Shown piece after piece: positions 32,951-41,382 of a stretch of 42,419 nt of DNA; positions within the stretch are counted from its first letter, which is position 1; each line of letters begins with the position of its first letter. Under the pieces are notes generated by a model. It was not told where the DNA came from. It made no database searches and was given only the letters and a program-made list of their open reading frames with translations. A program made the position numbers and the translations under genes. This DNA is from GCA-002712965 sp913048525 (GTDB lineage Bacteria; Chloroflexota; Dehalococcoidia; Lucifugimonadales; UBA826), in contig CAJWWP010000011.1 in the NCBI GenBank assembly GCA_913048525.1, forward strand, positions 1 to 42,419. The letters are read 5' to 3'.

Positions 32951-32992
32951 GGGCCAGCGGATTGTAGACGCTTATATACGAATGTTTTTTAT

Positions 32993-33015
32993 GAAAGAGG
33001 GTAGCCCCCTCTTTC
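32993..33015 (+). promoter_or_regulatory. Leader hairpin before nusA, possible attenuator
   Basis: A perfect 9-bp stem, GAAAGAGGG (32993-33001) pairing with CCCTCTTTC (33007-33015), encloses a 5-nt loop and is followed by the T-rich TTTGTT. It lies between the promoter and the Shine-Dalgarno of nusA. The form is that of a weak intrinsic terminator or pause site; NusA itself enhances pausing at such hairpins, so autoregulation is a reasonable inference. Confidence 0.6.
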
Positions 33016-33055
33016 TTTGTTATATAGACAAATTACTTGCTGGAGGTGAAGGAAA

Positions 33056-34669
33056 ATGAAAAGTGATTTTCTAGTCGCTTTAACCCAGCTTGCTGCTGAG
33101 CGAGGTCTCCCGAGAGATAAGGTTATGTCCGCTATAGAGGTCGCTCTTGTTTCAGCATTCAAAAAAGACAGTGTAACCGAGGGCAGAAATATCTCTGTCA
33201 GGCTAGACCCCGGATCAGGTGATATCCAAGTAGACATTATAAAAACTGTGGTAGAGACAGTTGAAGACCCGCTGCAAGAAATATCACTCGCCGAAGCACG
33301 AGAGGCTTATAAAGCAACAGCTGATGTTGGCGATACCATAGCAACAGAAAACCTCCCTAACAGTGCCGGCAGGATAGCGGCACAAACAGCTAAGCAAGTT
33401 GTACTTCAAAGACTTAGAGAGGCTGAAAAAGAGATAATACTTTCAGAGTTTGAAGGTAGAGAAGGGGAAATAATCACCGCGACAATCCAGAGAATTGAGC
33501 CTACAAAAATCATAGTAGATATGGGAAGGGCTGAAGCAATACTTCCTATCAGCCAGCAGGTTACTTCAGAGAGGTACCGGCAAGGTTCAATGATCAAGGT
33601 TCTTCTCCAAGCGATCGACAAAGAATCCCTGCGGGGACCGGAACTTATTGTTTCTAGAACCGACGAACTGTTGTTAAAACGTCTTTTCGAGCAGGAAGTG
33701 CCCGAAATATATAGCGGAGCGGTAGAAATTGTAAGTATCGCTCGTGAAAGTGGTTCCAGAAGCAAAGTTGCAGTTAGAGCTCGTCAGGATGGTGTCGATC
33801 CTGTTGGTTCGTGTGTAGGCCTCAGAGGAGTACGCATTCAAAGTATCGTCAATGAACTCCAAGGCGAGAAAATAGATATCCTAGAGTGGAGCAAAGATCC
33901 TAACCGATATATACAAAACGCTCTCAGTCCCTCTCAAGTACACCGCGTGATACTCAGTACTACCAGTGATAACGCGACTGCCATTGTCCCTGACCGGCAC
34001 CTTTCACTCGCCATCGGCAAGGAAGGACAAAACGCCAGACTGGCGGCAAAACTTACAGGTTGGAAAGTTGATATTAAAAGTGATCTGGATGTCGATCTCA
34101 CCAAAGAACCTGAACAGGTGGCGCCTTCTGCTGTTGAAGAAGAGTCTCTATCTGATGGCGAGCTGCTTAAGAAGCTGACCGCCTCTATTGAAGCTGCTCG
34201 TTCTGAAATAGTATCCGAGCCAACATTAGAAAGTGAAGCAGATGTGACAGAACCTCATGAGCAAAATGAGGCAGGTCAATCAGAAACTGACGAGGATGAA
34301 CTACTCGCAGCAATGATCGCTGAGGAAGAAGCTGTCAAAGCGGAAAATCCTTCTTCTGCAGAAGAAACGCCTATAGTAGAAGGAGCCTTAACAGCAGAAG
34401 AAGAACTCCTCTTGCTCGAGGACGATAGTCTAGTTGATGATGTCGAAGAAGAAGAAGAGTTTGGAACTGATTTGAGAGAAGTGCCTGAAGACATATGGTC
34501 AATTCATCGAGCGGGTTCCGGTCAACAGACTGTCGGTGCAATCAGATTCGCAGAGGATATAGAAGACCTACGGGGGGGAATTACTGCCAGAAAGGGGAGA
34601 AAGAGCTCAAACCAATCGAGCGCTAACAGAAACAACCGTAGAAATCGTCCAGCAAGAAGACGCAGATAA
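33056..34669 (+). CDS. nusA: Transcription termination/antitermination factor NusA
   Basis: 537-aa RNA polymerase-binding factor. It has an N-terminal domain (about 1-130), S1 domain (about 134-200), KH1 (about 201-280, with DPVGSCVGLRGVRIQSI) and KH2 (about 281-345, with SLAIGKEGQNARLA). The usual protein ends near 350 or carries helix-hairpin repeats; here a 190-residue extension follows. It is strongly acidic to about residue 490 and ends in an Arg/Asn-rich tail (RNNRRNRPARRRR). GGAGGTGAAGG stands just before the ATG. rimP is not upstream, and ylxR and the L7Ae-like gene are not between nusA and infB, unlike the common arrangement. Confidence 0.94.
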   Translation: MKSDFLVALTQLAAERGLPRDKVMSAIEVALVSAFKKDSVTEGRNISVRLDPGSGDIQVDIIKTVVETVEDPLQEISLAEAREAYKATADVGDTIATENLPNSAGRIAAQTAKQVVLQRLREAEKEIILSEFEGREGEIITATIQRIEPTKIIVDMGRAEAILPISQQVTSERYRQGSMIKVLLQAIDKESLRGPELIVSRTDELLLKRLFEQEVPEIYSGAVEIVSIARESGSRSKVAVRARQDGVDPVGSCVGLRGVRIQSIVNELQGEKIDILEWSKDPNRYIQNALSPSQVHRVILSTTSDNATAIVPDRHLSLAIGKEGQNARLAAKLTGWKVDIKSDLDVDLTKEPEQVAPSAVEEESLSDGELLKKLTASIEAARSEIVSEPTLESEADVTEPHEQNEAGQSETDEDELLAAMIAEEEAVKAENPSSAEETPIVEGALTAEEELLLLEDDSLVDDVEEEEEFGTDLREVPEDIWSIHRAGSGQQTVGAIRFAEDIEDLRGGITARKGRKSSNQSSANRNNRRNRPARRRR

Positions 34670-34880
34670 CCTCTGAAAAGCCCATGGCTTCACCAAAATA
34701 CTGAAAGTGTTCAGACGTTTCGGATCGATGCCCAGATCAGCATCGGCCCTGCAGGGGCTCGGCGGTATATTGGTCACGAAAGAAACAACTAATAAATGAT
34801 CTGACGATTAATACAGGTACAAACACACATTAATCAAGCTAAACGTATATATACACCCAAAAGGACTCATACAGATAAAT
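34670..34880 (+). other. nusA-infB spacer with two small hairpins
   Basis: The 211-nt spacer has no recognisable gene; reading all frames for YlxR or L7Ae-type sequence gave nothing. Two inverted repeats occur close together: CGATGC (34726-34731) with GCATCG (34740-34745), and the palindrome CCCTGCAGGG (34747-34756). No T-run follows. The nearest Shine-Dalgarno to infB, AAGGA, is about 15 nt from its ATG, which is unusually far. Confidence 0.5.
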
Positions 34881-36647
34881 ATGACGAGCGATAGTCAAAA
34901 TACAACAACTCGGAGAGTAAAGAAGATCGACATCCCTCCAGTAATTTCAGTTAGTGACCTGGCGGATAACATGGAAGTTAATCCCGTCGAGGTTGTGAAA
35001 GGACTAATGCGGGGCGGTTATATGTTTGCAGTAAACGATGTAATCGACCGTGATATAGCATCCATCGTGGTGCAATTATTTGGGTTTCAAGCAAATGAGA
35101 TTGAGGATGAAATCTCTCGTCCAGCGTCGCTTACAGTTGATAAAAATAGTGAAAATCCTGACCTTTTAGAAACCCGACCCCCTGTGGTAACTATCCTAGG
35201 GCATGTGGATCACGGAAAAACCACCTTATTAGATAGCATACGAAAAACTAATGTTGTGGACGGAGAAGCAGGTGGTATCACACAGCATATCGCTGCTTAT
35301 CAGATCGAAAGTGAAGGGGGATTGATAACGTTTCTGGACACGCCAGGACACGAAGCTTTCACCGCCATGAGAGCCAGAGGAGCCCAGGTAACAGACCTAG
35401 CAATACTTGTTGTGGCAGCCGACGACGGGGTTATGCCTCAAACGATAGAGGCAATAGACCATGCTAGGGCTGCAAATGTACCAATCATCATAGCTGTCAC
35501 TAAAACCGATTTGCCAAGCGCCAACATTGACAATGTCTACAGACAACTTTCGGAGCATGAACTGCTTGTCGAACCTTGGGGCGGTGACATAATAGCAGTC
35601 CCTTTATCCGGACTCTCAGGTGAAGGGGTACCAGAACTCATAGAAAACATCCACCTAGTGGCTGAAATCAGCGAATTTAAAGCCAATCCAGAAAGAGATG
35701 CTAGAGGTGTAGTAGTAGAGGCGCGATTAGAACGCAACAGAGGCACTTTAGCAACTGTTCTTGTCCAAACAGGCACTCTGCACCAAGGTGAGATTGTGGT
35801 GATGGGTGAGGTGTACGGCAAAATACGTGCAATTTTTGATGATAAAGGTAACAGAATTGAAGAAGCTGGACCCTCTGCGCCTGTAGAAATAATGGGTCTA
35901 AGTGAAGTTCCTGAAGCTGGCACAATATTGAATGTCGCTGGAACAGAGAAAGAAGCCAGACGAATTGTGGACGAGCGCCAGGTCAAAAGCAACAGAGAGG
36001 CAATAAGACTTCAAGACGTCCATTCCAGAGGCACAACTGGAAACATACGGCAAGTAGACTTAATAATAAAAACTGACGTGCAGGGAAGTATCGAAGCTGT
36101 TCGTAATGCACTGGACGGACTCAATGGTAGTGATACGAGAGTCAATTTGGTCCATATCGCTAGCGGTAGCATTACTGAGAGAGATGTACTATTAGCCGTA
36201 GCATCTGAAGCGATAATTATTGGCTTCAACACTGTCCCTGAGGGAGGAGCTCAATCTTTAGCTAACAAAGAGGGTGTAGAAGTACGTCAATACGACGTGA
36301 TATACCATCTAGTTGAAGATATTGATAAAGCACTAGTGGGGCTGTTAGAACCCGAATATGACGATGTTTATTTTGGAAGGGCCTCAGTGAGAGCGGTGTT
36401 CAGTTTGGGAAGACGCGCTAGAGTGGCAGGTATCTATGTCAACGACGGTAGAATCACTCGTGAATGCACCGTTCACGTATTGAGAAATGGTGAAGAGATC
36501 CATGTGGGATCCATAACCACCCTAAAACACTTTAAAGATGATGTCAGAGAAGTAGCAACAGGATTTGAGGGCGGCCTAACTGTAGATGGCTTCAACGACT
36601 TCGAAGAGGATGATGTCATTGAGGCTTACTCTGTCGAGCAAATTTAA
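34881..36647 (+). CDS. infB: Translation initiation factor IF-2
   Basis: 588-aa GTPase that positions fMet-tRNA on the ribosome. It has a short N-terminal IF2_N domain (about 20-70, VSDLADNMEVNPVEVVKGLM), then the G domain: G1 GHVDHGKTT 107-115, G2 GGITQ 131-135, G3 DTPGHE 153-158, G4 TKTD 207-210. Domains II, III and the fMet-binding domain IV follow to the C-terminus. It lacks the long variable N-terminal extension of proteobacterial IF-2 (E. coli 890 aa), which is common in Chloroflexota. rbfA follows after 43 nt. Confidence 0.96.
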   Translation: MTSDSQNTTTRRVKKIDIPPVISVSDLADNMEVNPVEVVKGLMRGGYMFAVNDVIDRDIASIVVQLFGFQANEIEDEISRPASLTVDKNSENPDLLETRPPVVTILGHVDHGKTTLLDSIRKTNVVDGEAGGITQHIAAYQIESEGGLITFLDTPGHEAFTAMRARGAQVTDLAILVVAADDGVMPQTIEAIDHARAANVPIIIAVTKTDLPSANIDNVYRQLSEHELLVEPWGGDIIAVPLSGLSGEGVPELIENIHLVAEISEFKANPERDARGVVVEARLERNRGTLATVLVQTGTLHQGEIVVMGEVYGKIRAIFDDKGNRIEEAGPSAPVEIMGLSEVPEAGTILNVAGTEKEARRIVDERQVKSNREAIRLQDVHSRGTTGNIRQVDLIIKTDVQGSIEAVRNALDGLNGSDTRVNLVHIASGSITERDVLLAVASEAIIIGFNTVPEGGAQSLANKEGVEVRQYDVIYHLVEDIDKALVGLLEPEYDDVYFGRASVRAVFSLGRRARVAGIYVNDGRITRECTVHVLRNGEEIHVGSITTLKHFKDDVREVATGFEGGLTVDGFNDFEEDDVIEAYSVEQI

Positions 36648-36690
36648 TACATTGATTCGACCCCACCGATACACCACTGGTTACTAGAAC

Positions 36691-37038
36691 ATGTATGACA
36701 GAATGGATAGTGTTAACTCTCTCCTCAAAAGAGAAATAAGCAGAATAATAACCAGTGACGTTAAAGACCCTAGATTGTCTACCATGACATCTGTGGTGTC
36801 GGTGGAGACGTCAAGAAATCTTCAAAGCTCAACGGTATATGTCACGATAATGGGTGAAAGGGAAGAAAAACAGAAAACCCTCAATGGTTTGAAGTCAGCT
36901 GGTGGATTCATACAGCGCACTCTCAGAAAAAATCTAGATTTGCGAACGATCCCTAACATACGTTTTATGTTGGATGACTCGCTAGACCGAGCCGAACAAA
37001 TTTCGGACCTATTAGAGGAAGCAGAGAAAAATCTCTGA
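36691..37038 (+). CDS. rbfA: 30S ribosome-binding factor A
   Basis: 115-aa KH-fold protein that assists 16S rRNA 5'-end maturation of the small subunit. It shows the family pattern MDSVNSLLKREISRII, DPRLSTMTSVVSVETS, VYVTIMG and a C-terminal IPNIRFMLDDSLDRAEQI. Conserved position between infB and truB. The ATG at 36691 lacks a clear Shine-Dalgarno; a second ATG lies four codons in, and either is possible. Confidence 0.93.
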   Translation: MYDRMDSVNSLLKREISRIITSDVKDPRLSTMTSVVSVETSRNLQSSTVYVTIMGEREEKQKTLNGLKSAGGFIQRTLRKNLDLRTIPNIRFMLDDSLDRAEQISDLLEEAEKNL

Positions 37039-37080
37039 TGGGTAACTAACCTCTTCGATTATCTCTCAAAAACGAGGTGC

Positions 37081-37989
37081 TTGACCTTGGTCTCGACCGG
37101 CGTCATTAACATAGATAAACCGGAAGGCTTAACGTCAATGGACGTGGTCAGACGGATTCGTAAGGTCTCCAATGTCAGGCGGGTCGGGCACGGCGGAACC
37201 TTAGACCCTTTCGCATCCGGGGTCCTTCCAATTGCAATCGGAAGTGCTACAAGGCTCCTCGAGTATATGTTGAATGGGGACAAGGCCTATGTCGCCGAAA
37301 TTGAATTAGGCAAGAGCACTGATACCTACGACAAAAGCGGTATTTGCACAGATACTGGTGATCCTTCAGGCGTAACACATAATCACGTAACAAAAGCGCT
37401 CAAAGAATTTGAAGGGGACATATTACAAGTACCCCCCATGTTTAGTGCTATCAAATCCAACGGTAGAAAGCTATATGAACTCGCACGACAAGGTATTGAG
37501 ATTGAAAGAAAAGCAAGACAAGTTTCCGTAAGTGGTTTAGAACTTATTGATTTCAAAAATCCTTTCTTACGTATCCGAGTCTTATGTGGAAAAGGGTTTT
37601 ATGTTAGGTCTTTAGCAAATGATCTGGGAAATTATTTGGGTTGCGGGGGCACCCTAATGAAACTCAGACGAGAATATTCAGCCGGGTTTTTATTAGAAAA
37701 ATCACATAAGCTCTGGCAAGTGGAAAAAGCATACACAGAAGGAAATTGGAAGGAAGTTACTGAAGAGCCTGGAAAATGTCTTCCAGATGCCTCTCACATT
37801 GAACTAAGTCAGGAAGAACTTATATACGTCAGTAATGGCCGTGAGATCCCCGCAGAGGGCAAAAATGATCCATCGGCGACTGGTACTCAGGTAGGCCTCG
37901 CATACGACGAGAATAAAAGATTAGTAGCCGTGATGAGGCTCACTCAAGATAATTATGAATGGCACCCGGAAAAAGTGTTCCATTCATAA
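37081..37989 (+). CDS. truB: tRNA pseudouridine-55 synthase
   Basis: 302-aa enzyme converting U55 to pseudouridine in the T loop of tRNAs. It has GVINIDKPEGLTSMDVVRRI at the N-terminus, the catalytic aspartate D42 in HGGTLDPFASGVLPI (37-51), then KAYVAEIELGKSTDTYD, and RVLCGKGFYVRSLANDLG further on. A PUA-like C-terminal segment (about 235-300) is present. The TTG start fits the family N-terminus. It is the last gene of the nusA-infB-rbfA-truB run; no ribF or rpsO follows. Confidence 0.95.
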   Translation: MTLVSTGVINIDKPEGLTSMDVVRRIRKVSNVRRVGHGGTLDPFASGVLPIAIGSATRLLEYMLNGDKAYVAEIELGKSTDTYDKSGICTDTGDPSGVTHNHVTKALKEFEGDILQVPPMFSAIKSNGRKLYELARQGIEIERKARQVSVSGLELIDFKNPFLRIRVLCGKGFYVRSLANDLGNYLGCGGTLMKLRREYSAGFLLEKSHKLWQVEKAYTEGNWKEVTEEPGKCLPDASHIELSQEELIYVSNGREIPAEGKNDPSATGTQVGLAYDENKRLVAVMRLTQDNYEWHPEKVFHS

Positions 37990-38025
37990 TATGGCGAGAT
38001 GATACAAATATTTGCTTTCCCCCAA

Positions 38026-38055
38026 TTGACTCCATTGCCTGAACACGAGTAAAAT
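38026..38055 (+). promoter_or_regulatory. Sigma70 promoter for rplU-rpmA-rpmE
   Basis: TTGACT (38026-38031, 5/6) and TAAAAT (38050-38055, 5/6) with 18-nt spacing; the start of rplU is 24 nt downstream of the -10. It gives the ribosomal-protein cluster transcription independent of truB. Confidence 0.65.
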
Positions 38056-38078
38056 TAAGTTTTGTGAAGGTGATTTAA

Positions 38079-38399
38079 GTGACGGATTTTGCGATAGTAA
38101 AAGCTGGTGGAAAACAGTACCGAGTTAGTACTGGAGATACCATACGTGTTGAATTATTACCTGCTGACCAAGGAGACACTGTCACTCTAGACGACGTCCT
38201 CATGATCTCGCATGATGGAGACGTGATAGTTGGAACCCCCACAATTGAGGGGGCATCTGTTGACACTGAAGTTGTTGCCAAAGGCAAAGATAAAAAGATT
38301 GTGATCTTGAAATTCAAGGCTAAAACCAGGTATAGAAGAAAAAATGGTCACCGCCAGCATTACACAGATTTAAGAGTAACAAATATAAGTACTGGCTGA
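38079..38399 (+). CDS. rplU: 50S ribosomal protein L21
   Basis: 106-aa L21, which binds 23S rRNA next to L20. Family features: FAIVKAGGKQYRV at the start and FKAKTRYRRKNGHRQHYT toward the end. GTG start with GAAGG close upstream. rpmA follows after 34 nt; the rplU-rpmA pairing is nearly universal in bacteria. Confidence 0.97.
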   Translation: MTDFAIVKAGGKQYRVSTGDTIRVELLPADQGDTVTLDDVLMISHDGDVIVGTPTIEGASVDTEVVAKGKDKKIVILKFKAKTRYRRKNGHRQHYTDLRVTNISTG

Positions 38400-38433
38400 A
38401 TATTAATAGTCGCAGATACTGAAGGGGCCCACA

Positions 38434-38694
38434 ATGGCACACAAAAAAGGTGGCGGAAGTACAAGGAATGGAAGGGACAGTGAGTCTAAAAGACTCGGAG
38501 TTAAACGTTACGACACTCAGATCGTAACAGCAGGGTCAATACTGGTGAGACAAAGAGGAACAAAAATACATCCAGGTACCAACGTTGGTCTTGGTAGAGA
38601 CCATACACTATTTGCGCTAATTGACGGAAAAGTTAAATATGAGTTTGTATCCGGCGGTAAGAAATGCGCCAGCGTATACCCAGCTAAGGTCTAA
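38434..38694 (+). CDS. rpmA: 50S ribosomal protein L27
   Basis: 86-aa L27. The N-terminus MAHKKGGGSTRNGRDSESK begins directly with the mature A-H-K-K motif that reaches the peptidyl-transferase centre, so no Firmicute-type cleavable leader is present. VRQRGTKIHPG and GLGRDHTLFALIDG are the usual core. rpmE begins 1 nt after the stop codon. Confidence 0.97.
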   Translation: MAHKKGGGSTRNGRDSESKRLGVKRYDTQIVTAGSILVRQRGTKIHPGTNVGLGRDHTLFALIDGKVKYEFVSGGKKCASVYPAKV

Positions 38695-38695
38695 T

Positions 38696-38899
38696 ATGAA
38701 AACTGACATTCATCCGGAATATTTTCGACAGGCACAAGTTATTTGTTCATGTGGAAAATCCTTTACAACTGGTGCAACTAAGCCTGAACTGCGAGTTGAA
38801 ATATGCTCAGGCTGTCATCCTTTCTTTACTGGTGAACAAAGAATCGTAGATACAGAAGGTCGTGTGGAACGCCTCCGAAGACGATTCAATCTCGAGTAA
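38696..38899 (+). CDS. rpmE: 50S ribosomal protein L31, zinc-binding type
   Basis: 67-aa L31 of the C+ type: zinc ligands C17, C19, C37 and C40 in CSCG and CSGCHPF. It starts with MKTDIHPEYF, the family N-terminus, at an ATG 1 nt after rpmA. A longer reading frame from 38621 would overlap rpmA and adds unrelated residues, so it is rejected. The zinc form suggests the organism is not primarily adapted to zinc starvation with a C- replacement, although a second copy could exist elsewhere. Confidence 0.95.
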   Translation: MKTDIHPEYFRQAQVICSCGKSFTTGATKPELRVEICSGCHPFFTGEQRIVDTEGRVERLRRRFNLE

Positions 38900-38974
38900 T
38901 ATTTAGGCTAAACAAATTTCCAACAGGTGCCAGTATCTCTTTCTATTTTTGAGCAGTGCCCAGGATAAGTGGAC

Positions 38975-39868
38975 ATGAGTGAATCTCGTCCAACATATGG
39001 TGGTCAAGCTGTCCTTGAAGGCGTGATGATTAGAGGCCAACATTACGTATCGGTAGCGGTCAGAGCTCCTTCAAACGAAATATTGGTCAAATCTACCCCT
39101 ATTGGTGGTTTGTTCACCGGAAAGTTAAGAACTTTACCCCTGATTAGGGGTTTCGTGGCATTGATTGAGACCCTATATATAGGGATGTCTGCATTATCGT
39201 ACTCAGCAGGGGTAGCAGCAGAACAGGATGATCAGGAATTAAACAGATGGTCTATGCTGGCTATGATCAGTTTTTCCGTGTTAATCGCTATCGTCCTATT
39301 TTTCCTACTGCCATTGTTCGCAAGTAAACCGTTTGAGGGAATAACCGAGTCATCTTTAATCCCCAATTTTGCAGAAGGAGCTATACGCCTACTGGTATTT
39401 CTGGCCTATGTTACAGGAATCGGATTTATGACTGATATTCGTCGGGTCTACATGTACCATGGTGCTGAACACATGACAGTACATGCAATGGAAAATGGAG
39501 ATCCTCTAGATATTGAAAGCATCCGTAAATACCCTACGGCACATCCAAGATGCGGTACAGCTTTTCTCCTGACTGTCATGATCGTCGCAATCTTCGTGTT
39601 CAGCCTAGTTCCAAGAGAACCCTTATGGTGGCTAATTCTCTCTAGGATAATACTTATCCCCGTAATCGCCTCGTTAAGCTATGAAGTAATAAGATTTAAT
39701 GGGAGGCATTCCGGTAACCTATTTGTCCAATGGCTGACTGCTCCCAGCCTCTGGCTGCAAGGACTAACCACAAAACAACCAAAGGATGACCAGATACAAG
39801 TAGCTGTGTCCGCCATGAATGCCGCTATTGCCTCTGACCAGGATAACGAGCCAGGTGATTCATCCTGA
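38975..39868 (+). CDS. yqhQ: DUF1385 membrane protein YqhQ
   Basis: 297-aa membrane protein of the YqhQ family. It has an N-terminal YGGQAVLEGVMIRG motif, several transmembrane helices (about 80-110, 130-155, 190-235), and the conserved YHGAEHMTVHA and HPRCGTAFLLTV segments, whose His/Glu/Cys residues suggest metal binding. Function is unknown. The ATG at 38975 has AGGA 9 nt upstream; a GTG two codons earlier is too close to it. It ends convergently, overlapping hisIE by 9 nt. In many Firmicutes this gene also follows rpmE. Confidence 0.9.
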   Translation: MSESRPTYGGQAVLEGVMIRGQHYVSVAVRAPSNEILVKSTPIGGLFTGKLRTLPLIRGFVALIETLYIGMSALSYSAGVAAEQDDQELNRWSMLAMISFSVLIAIVLFFLLPLFASKPFEGITESSLIPNFAEGAIRLLVFLAYVTGIGFMTDIRRVYMYHGAEHMTVHAMENGDPLDIESIRKYPTAHPRCGTAFLLTVMIVAIFVFSLVPREPLWWLILSRIILIPVIASLSYEVIRFNGRHSGNLFVQWLTAPSLWLQGLTTKQPKDDQIQVAVSAMNAAIASDQDNEPGDSS

Positions 39869-40483
39869 ACGTCGATCTTGTAGTACAGACCACACTTCTT
39901 CAAGCGTTATCTCATTGGCAGCCATCAACACAAAGGCATGGTATAAAAGATCTCCCATCTCTTCTGTCATATCTTTCGATCGACCCGTAGCCCCAGCCAA
40001 TGCAACTTCACCTGCCTCCTCCACAACCTTCTGTGCGATCCTATTTATGTCACCTTCCAAGAGAGCGCTTGTGTAACTACTGGAGTTTGGGTTCTTCTTA
40101 CGTTCCTGAATTACATCGAATAACTCTTGCAAAACCCCACTACTAGGGTTATTGGAGTCAAATTCTGTTTCATTTCCTAGATCTCTTTGAAAACAAGAAT
40201 TACTTCCCGTGTGACACGTAGGCCCCTCTGGCAAGGCCCGTATTAATATCGTGTCTCCATCGCAGTCGATTGTCCCCGACCGATACCGAAGATAGTTACC
40301 AGAAATTTCTCCCTTATGCCACAATTTGTTTCTACTACGACTGTAAAACCAGACGTCTCCCGTCTCGAGTGTTTTACGTATTGAATCGCTATTCATATAT
40401 GCCAGCATCAGTACATCATCAGTATCGACATGCTGTACCACGGCTGGGACAAGTCCTCGGTCATCCAATTTTATAACATTCAT
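39860..40483 (-). CDS. hisIE: Bifunctional phosphoribosyl-AMP cyclohydrolase / phosphoribosyl-ATP pyrophosphatase
   Basis: 207-aa fusion catalysing steps 2 and 3 of histidine synthesis. The HisI part (about 1-110) has MLAYMN, WFYSRSRNKLWHKGEISGN and the metal site with DCDGDTIL and GPTCHTG. The HisE part (about 118-207) has QELFDVIQERKKNPNSSSYT and the helical KVVEEAGEVALA with the Mg-binding glutamates. The ATG at 40483 has GGAG 8 nt upstream; a TTG four codons earlier is less likely. Last gene of the his operon, 39 nt after hisF. Confidence 0.94.
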   Translation of the reverse strand: MNVIKLDDRGLVPAVVQHVDTDDVLMLAYMNSDSIRKTLETGDVWFYSRSRNKLWHKGEISGNYLRYRSGTIDCDGDTILIRALPEGPTCHTGSNSCFQRDLGNETEFDSNNPSSGVLQELFDVIQERKKNPNSSSYTSALLEGDINRIAQKVVEEAGEVALAGATGRSKDMTEEMGDLLYHAFVLMAANEITLEEVWSVLQDRRSG

Positions 40484-40522
40484 TAAATGCTCCAACGAGG
40501 GTAAACTTCTGGAAAATGCTTC

Positions 40523-41362
40523 CTATGATGCCGAGTCATTTATCGGCCTAACTGGAACGCCACAGCTATTAAGGTAATCCTTAACATCACGAATATTATA
40601 AGTGCCAAAGTGAAATATACTGGCCGCTAGGACGGCATCCGCCATTCCTTCCTCTACAGCCTCCCTAAAATGATCTAGCGTGCCGGCCCCTCCACTTGCT
40701 ATGACAGGTATATTAACTTTTTCTGAAACAGCTCTCAAAAGTTGAATATCATAACCATTTTCATGGCCATCTGCGTCCATGCTTGTTAAAAGTATTTCTC
40801 CGGCCCCTAATTCTGCAGACATAACAGACCATTTAACTGCATCGATTCCTGTTGGTTCTCTACCACCATGTGTAAATACTTGCCATTTTGAATGTCGGTC
40901 CAGAGCCAGAGAATCACAATTGGAATGGTGAGGGGAAAGTTCAGTGAGATTGCTTGAGTCTATTCTCTTTGCATCAATTGCCACAACGATACACTGTGAT
41001 CCAAATCTTTTCGCAGCTTCTGATATCACCTCGGGGTCTTTCAGAGCTGCTGTATTCAGAGAGGCCTTATCAGCCCCAGATTCCAGTATCCTTCGCACAT
41101 CCGATTCTGTCCTTATTCCCCCTCCGACAGTCAAAGGAATAAAAACCTGTTCGGACACATCTTTAACGACGCTCAAAATTGTATTCCTGGAGTCGGAAGA
41201 GGCCGTGATGTCAAGGAAGACAAGCTCGTCAGCTCCTTGTTTGTCGTAGTAAGAAGCTAGTTCAGCGGGGTCGCCAGCATCTCTTAGGTCTACAAAACTG
41301 ATCCCCTTTACTACTCGTCCAGCATCCACGTCCAAACAAGGAATAATTCTTTTGGTAAGCAA
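40523..41362 (-). CDS. hisF: Imidazole glycerol phosphate synthase cyclase subunit, with insertion
   Basis: 279-aa (beta/alpha)8 barrel that closes the imidazole ring with ammonia from HisH. Catalytic D11 is in IIPCLDVD and D130 in VVAIDAKR; TVGGGIRTESD and GGAGTLDHF are phosphate-binding loops. It is about 25 residues longer than usual (250-255 aa). A Ser/His-rich insertion at roughly 134-158 follows D130, in the loop before FTHGGREPTG. TTG start with GGAG 9 nt upstream; the N-terminus then matches HisF exactly. No hisH is adjacent. Confidence 0.94.
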   Translation of the reverse strand: MLTKRIIPCLDVDAGRVVKGISFVDLRDAGDPAELASYYDKQGADELVFLDITASSDSRNTILSVVKDVSEQVFIPLTVGGGIRTESDVRRILESGADKASLNTAALKDPEVISEAAKRFGSQCIVVAIDAKRIDSSNLTELSPHHSNCDSLALDRHSKWQVFTHGGREPTGIDAVKWSVMSAELGAGEILLTSMDADGHENGYDIQLLRAVSEKVNIPVIASGGAGTLDHFREAVEEGMADAVLAASIFHFGTYNIRDVKDYLNSCGVPVRPINDSAS

Positions 41363-41382
41363 TATGACATTCTCCGATTGTT

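Noticed and set aside
34670..34880. YlxR, L7Ae-like or tRNA gene in the nusA-infB spacer
   Set aside because: No frame gives YlxR or L7Ae motifs and no cloverleaf can be formed; only two short inverted repeats are present.
38621..38695. N-terminal extension of L31 from an upstream start
   Set aside because: It lies entirely within rpmA in another frame and L31 begins with the family motif MKTDIHPEYF at 38696.
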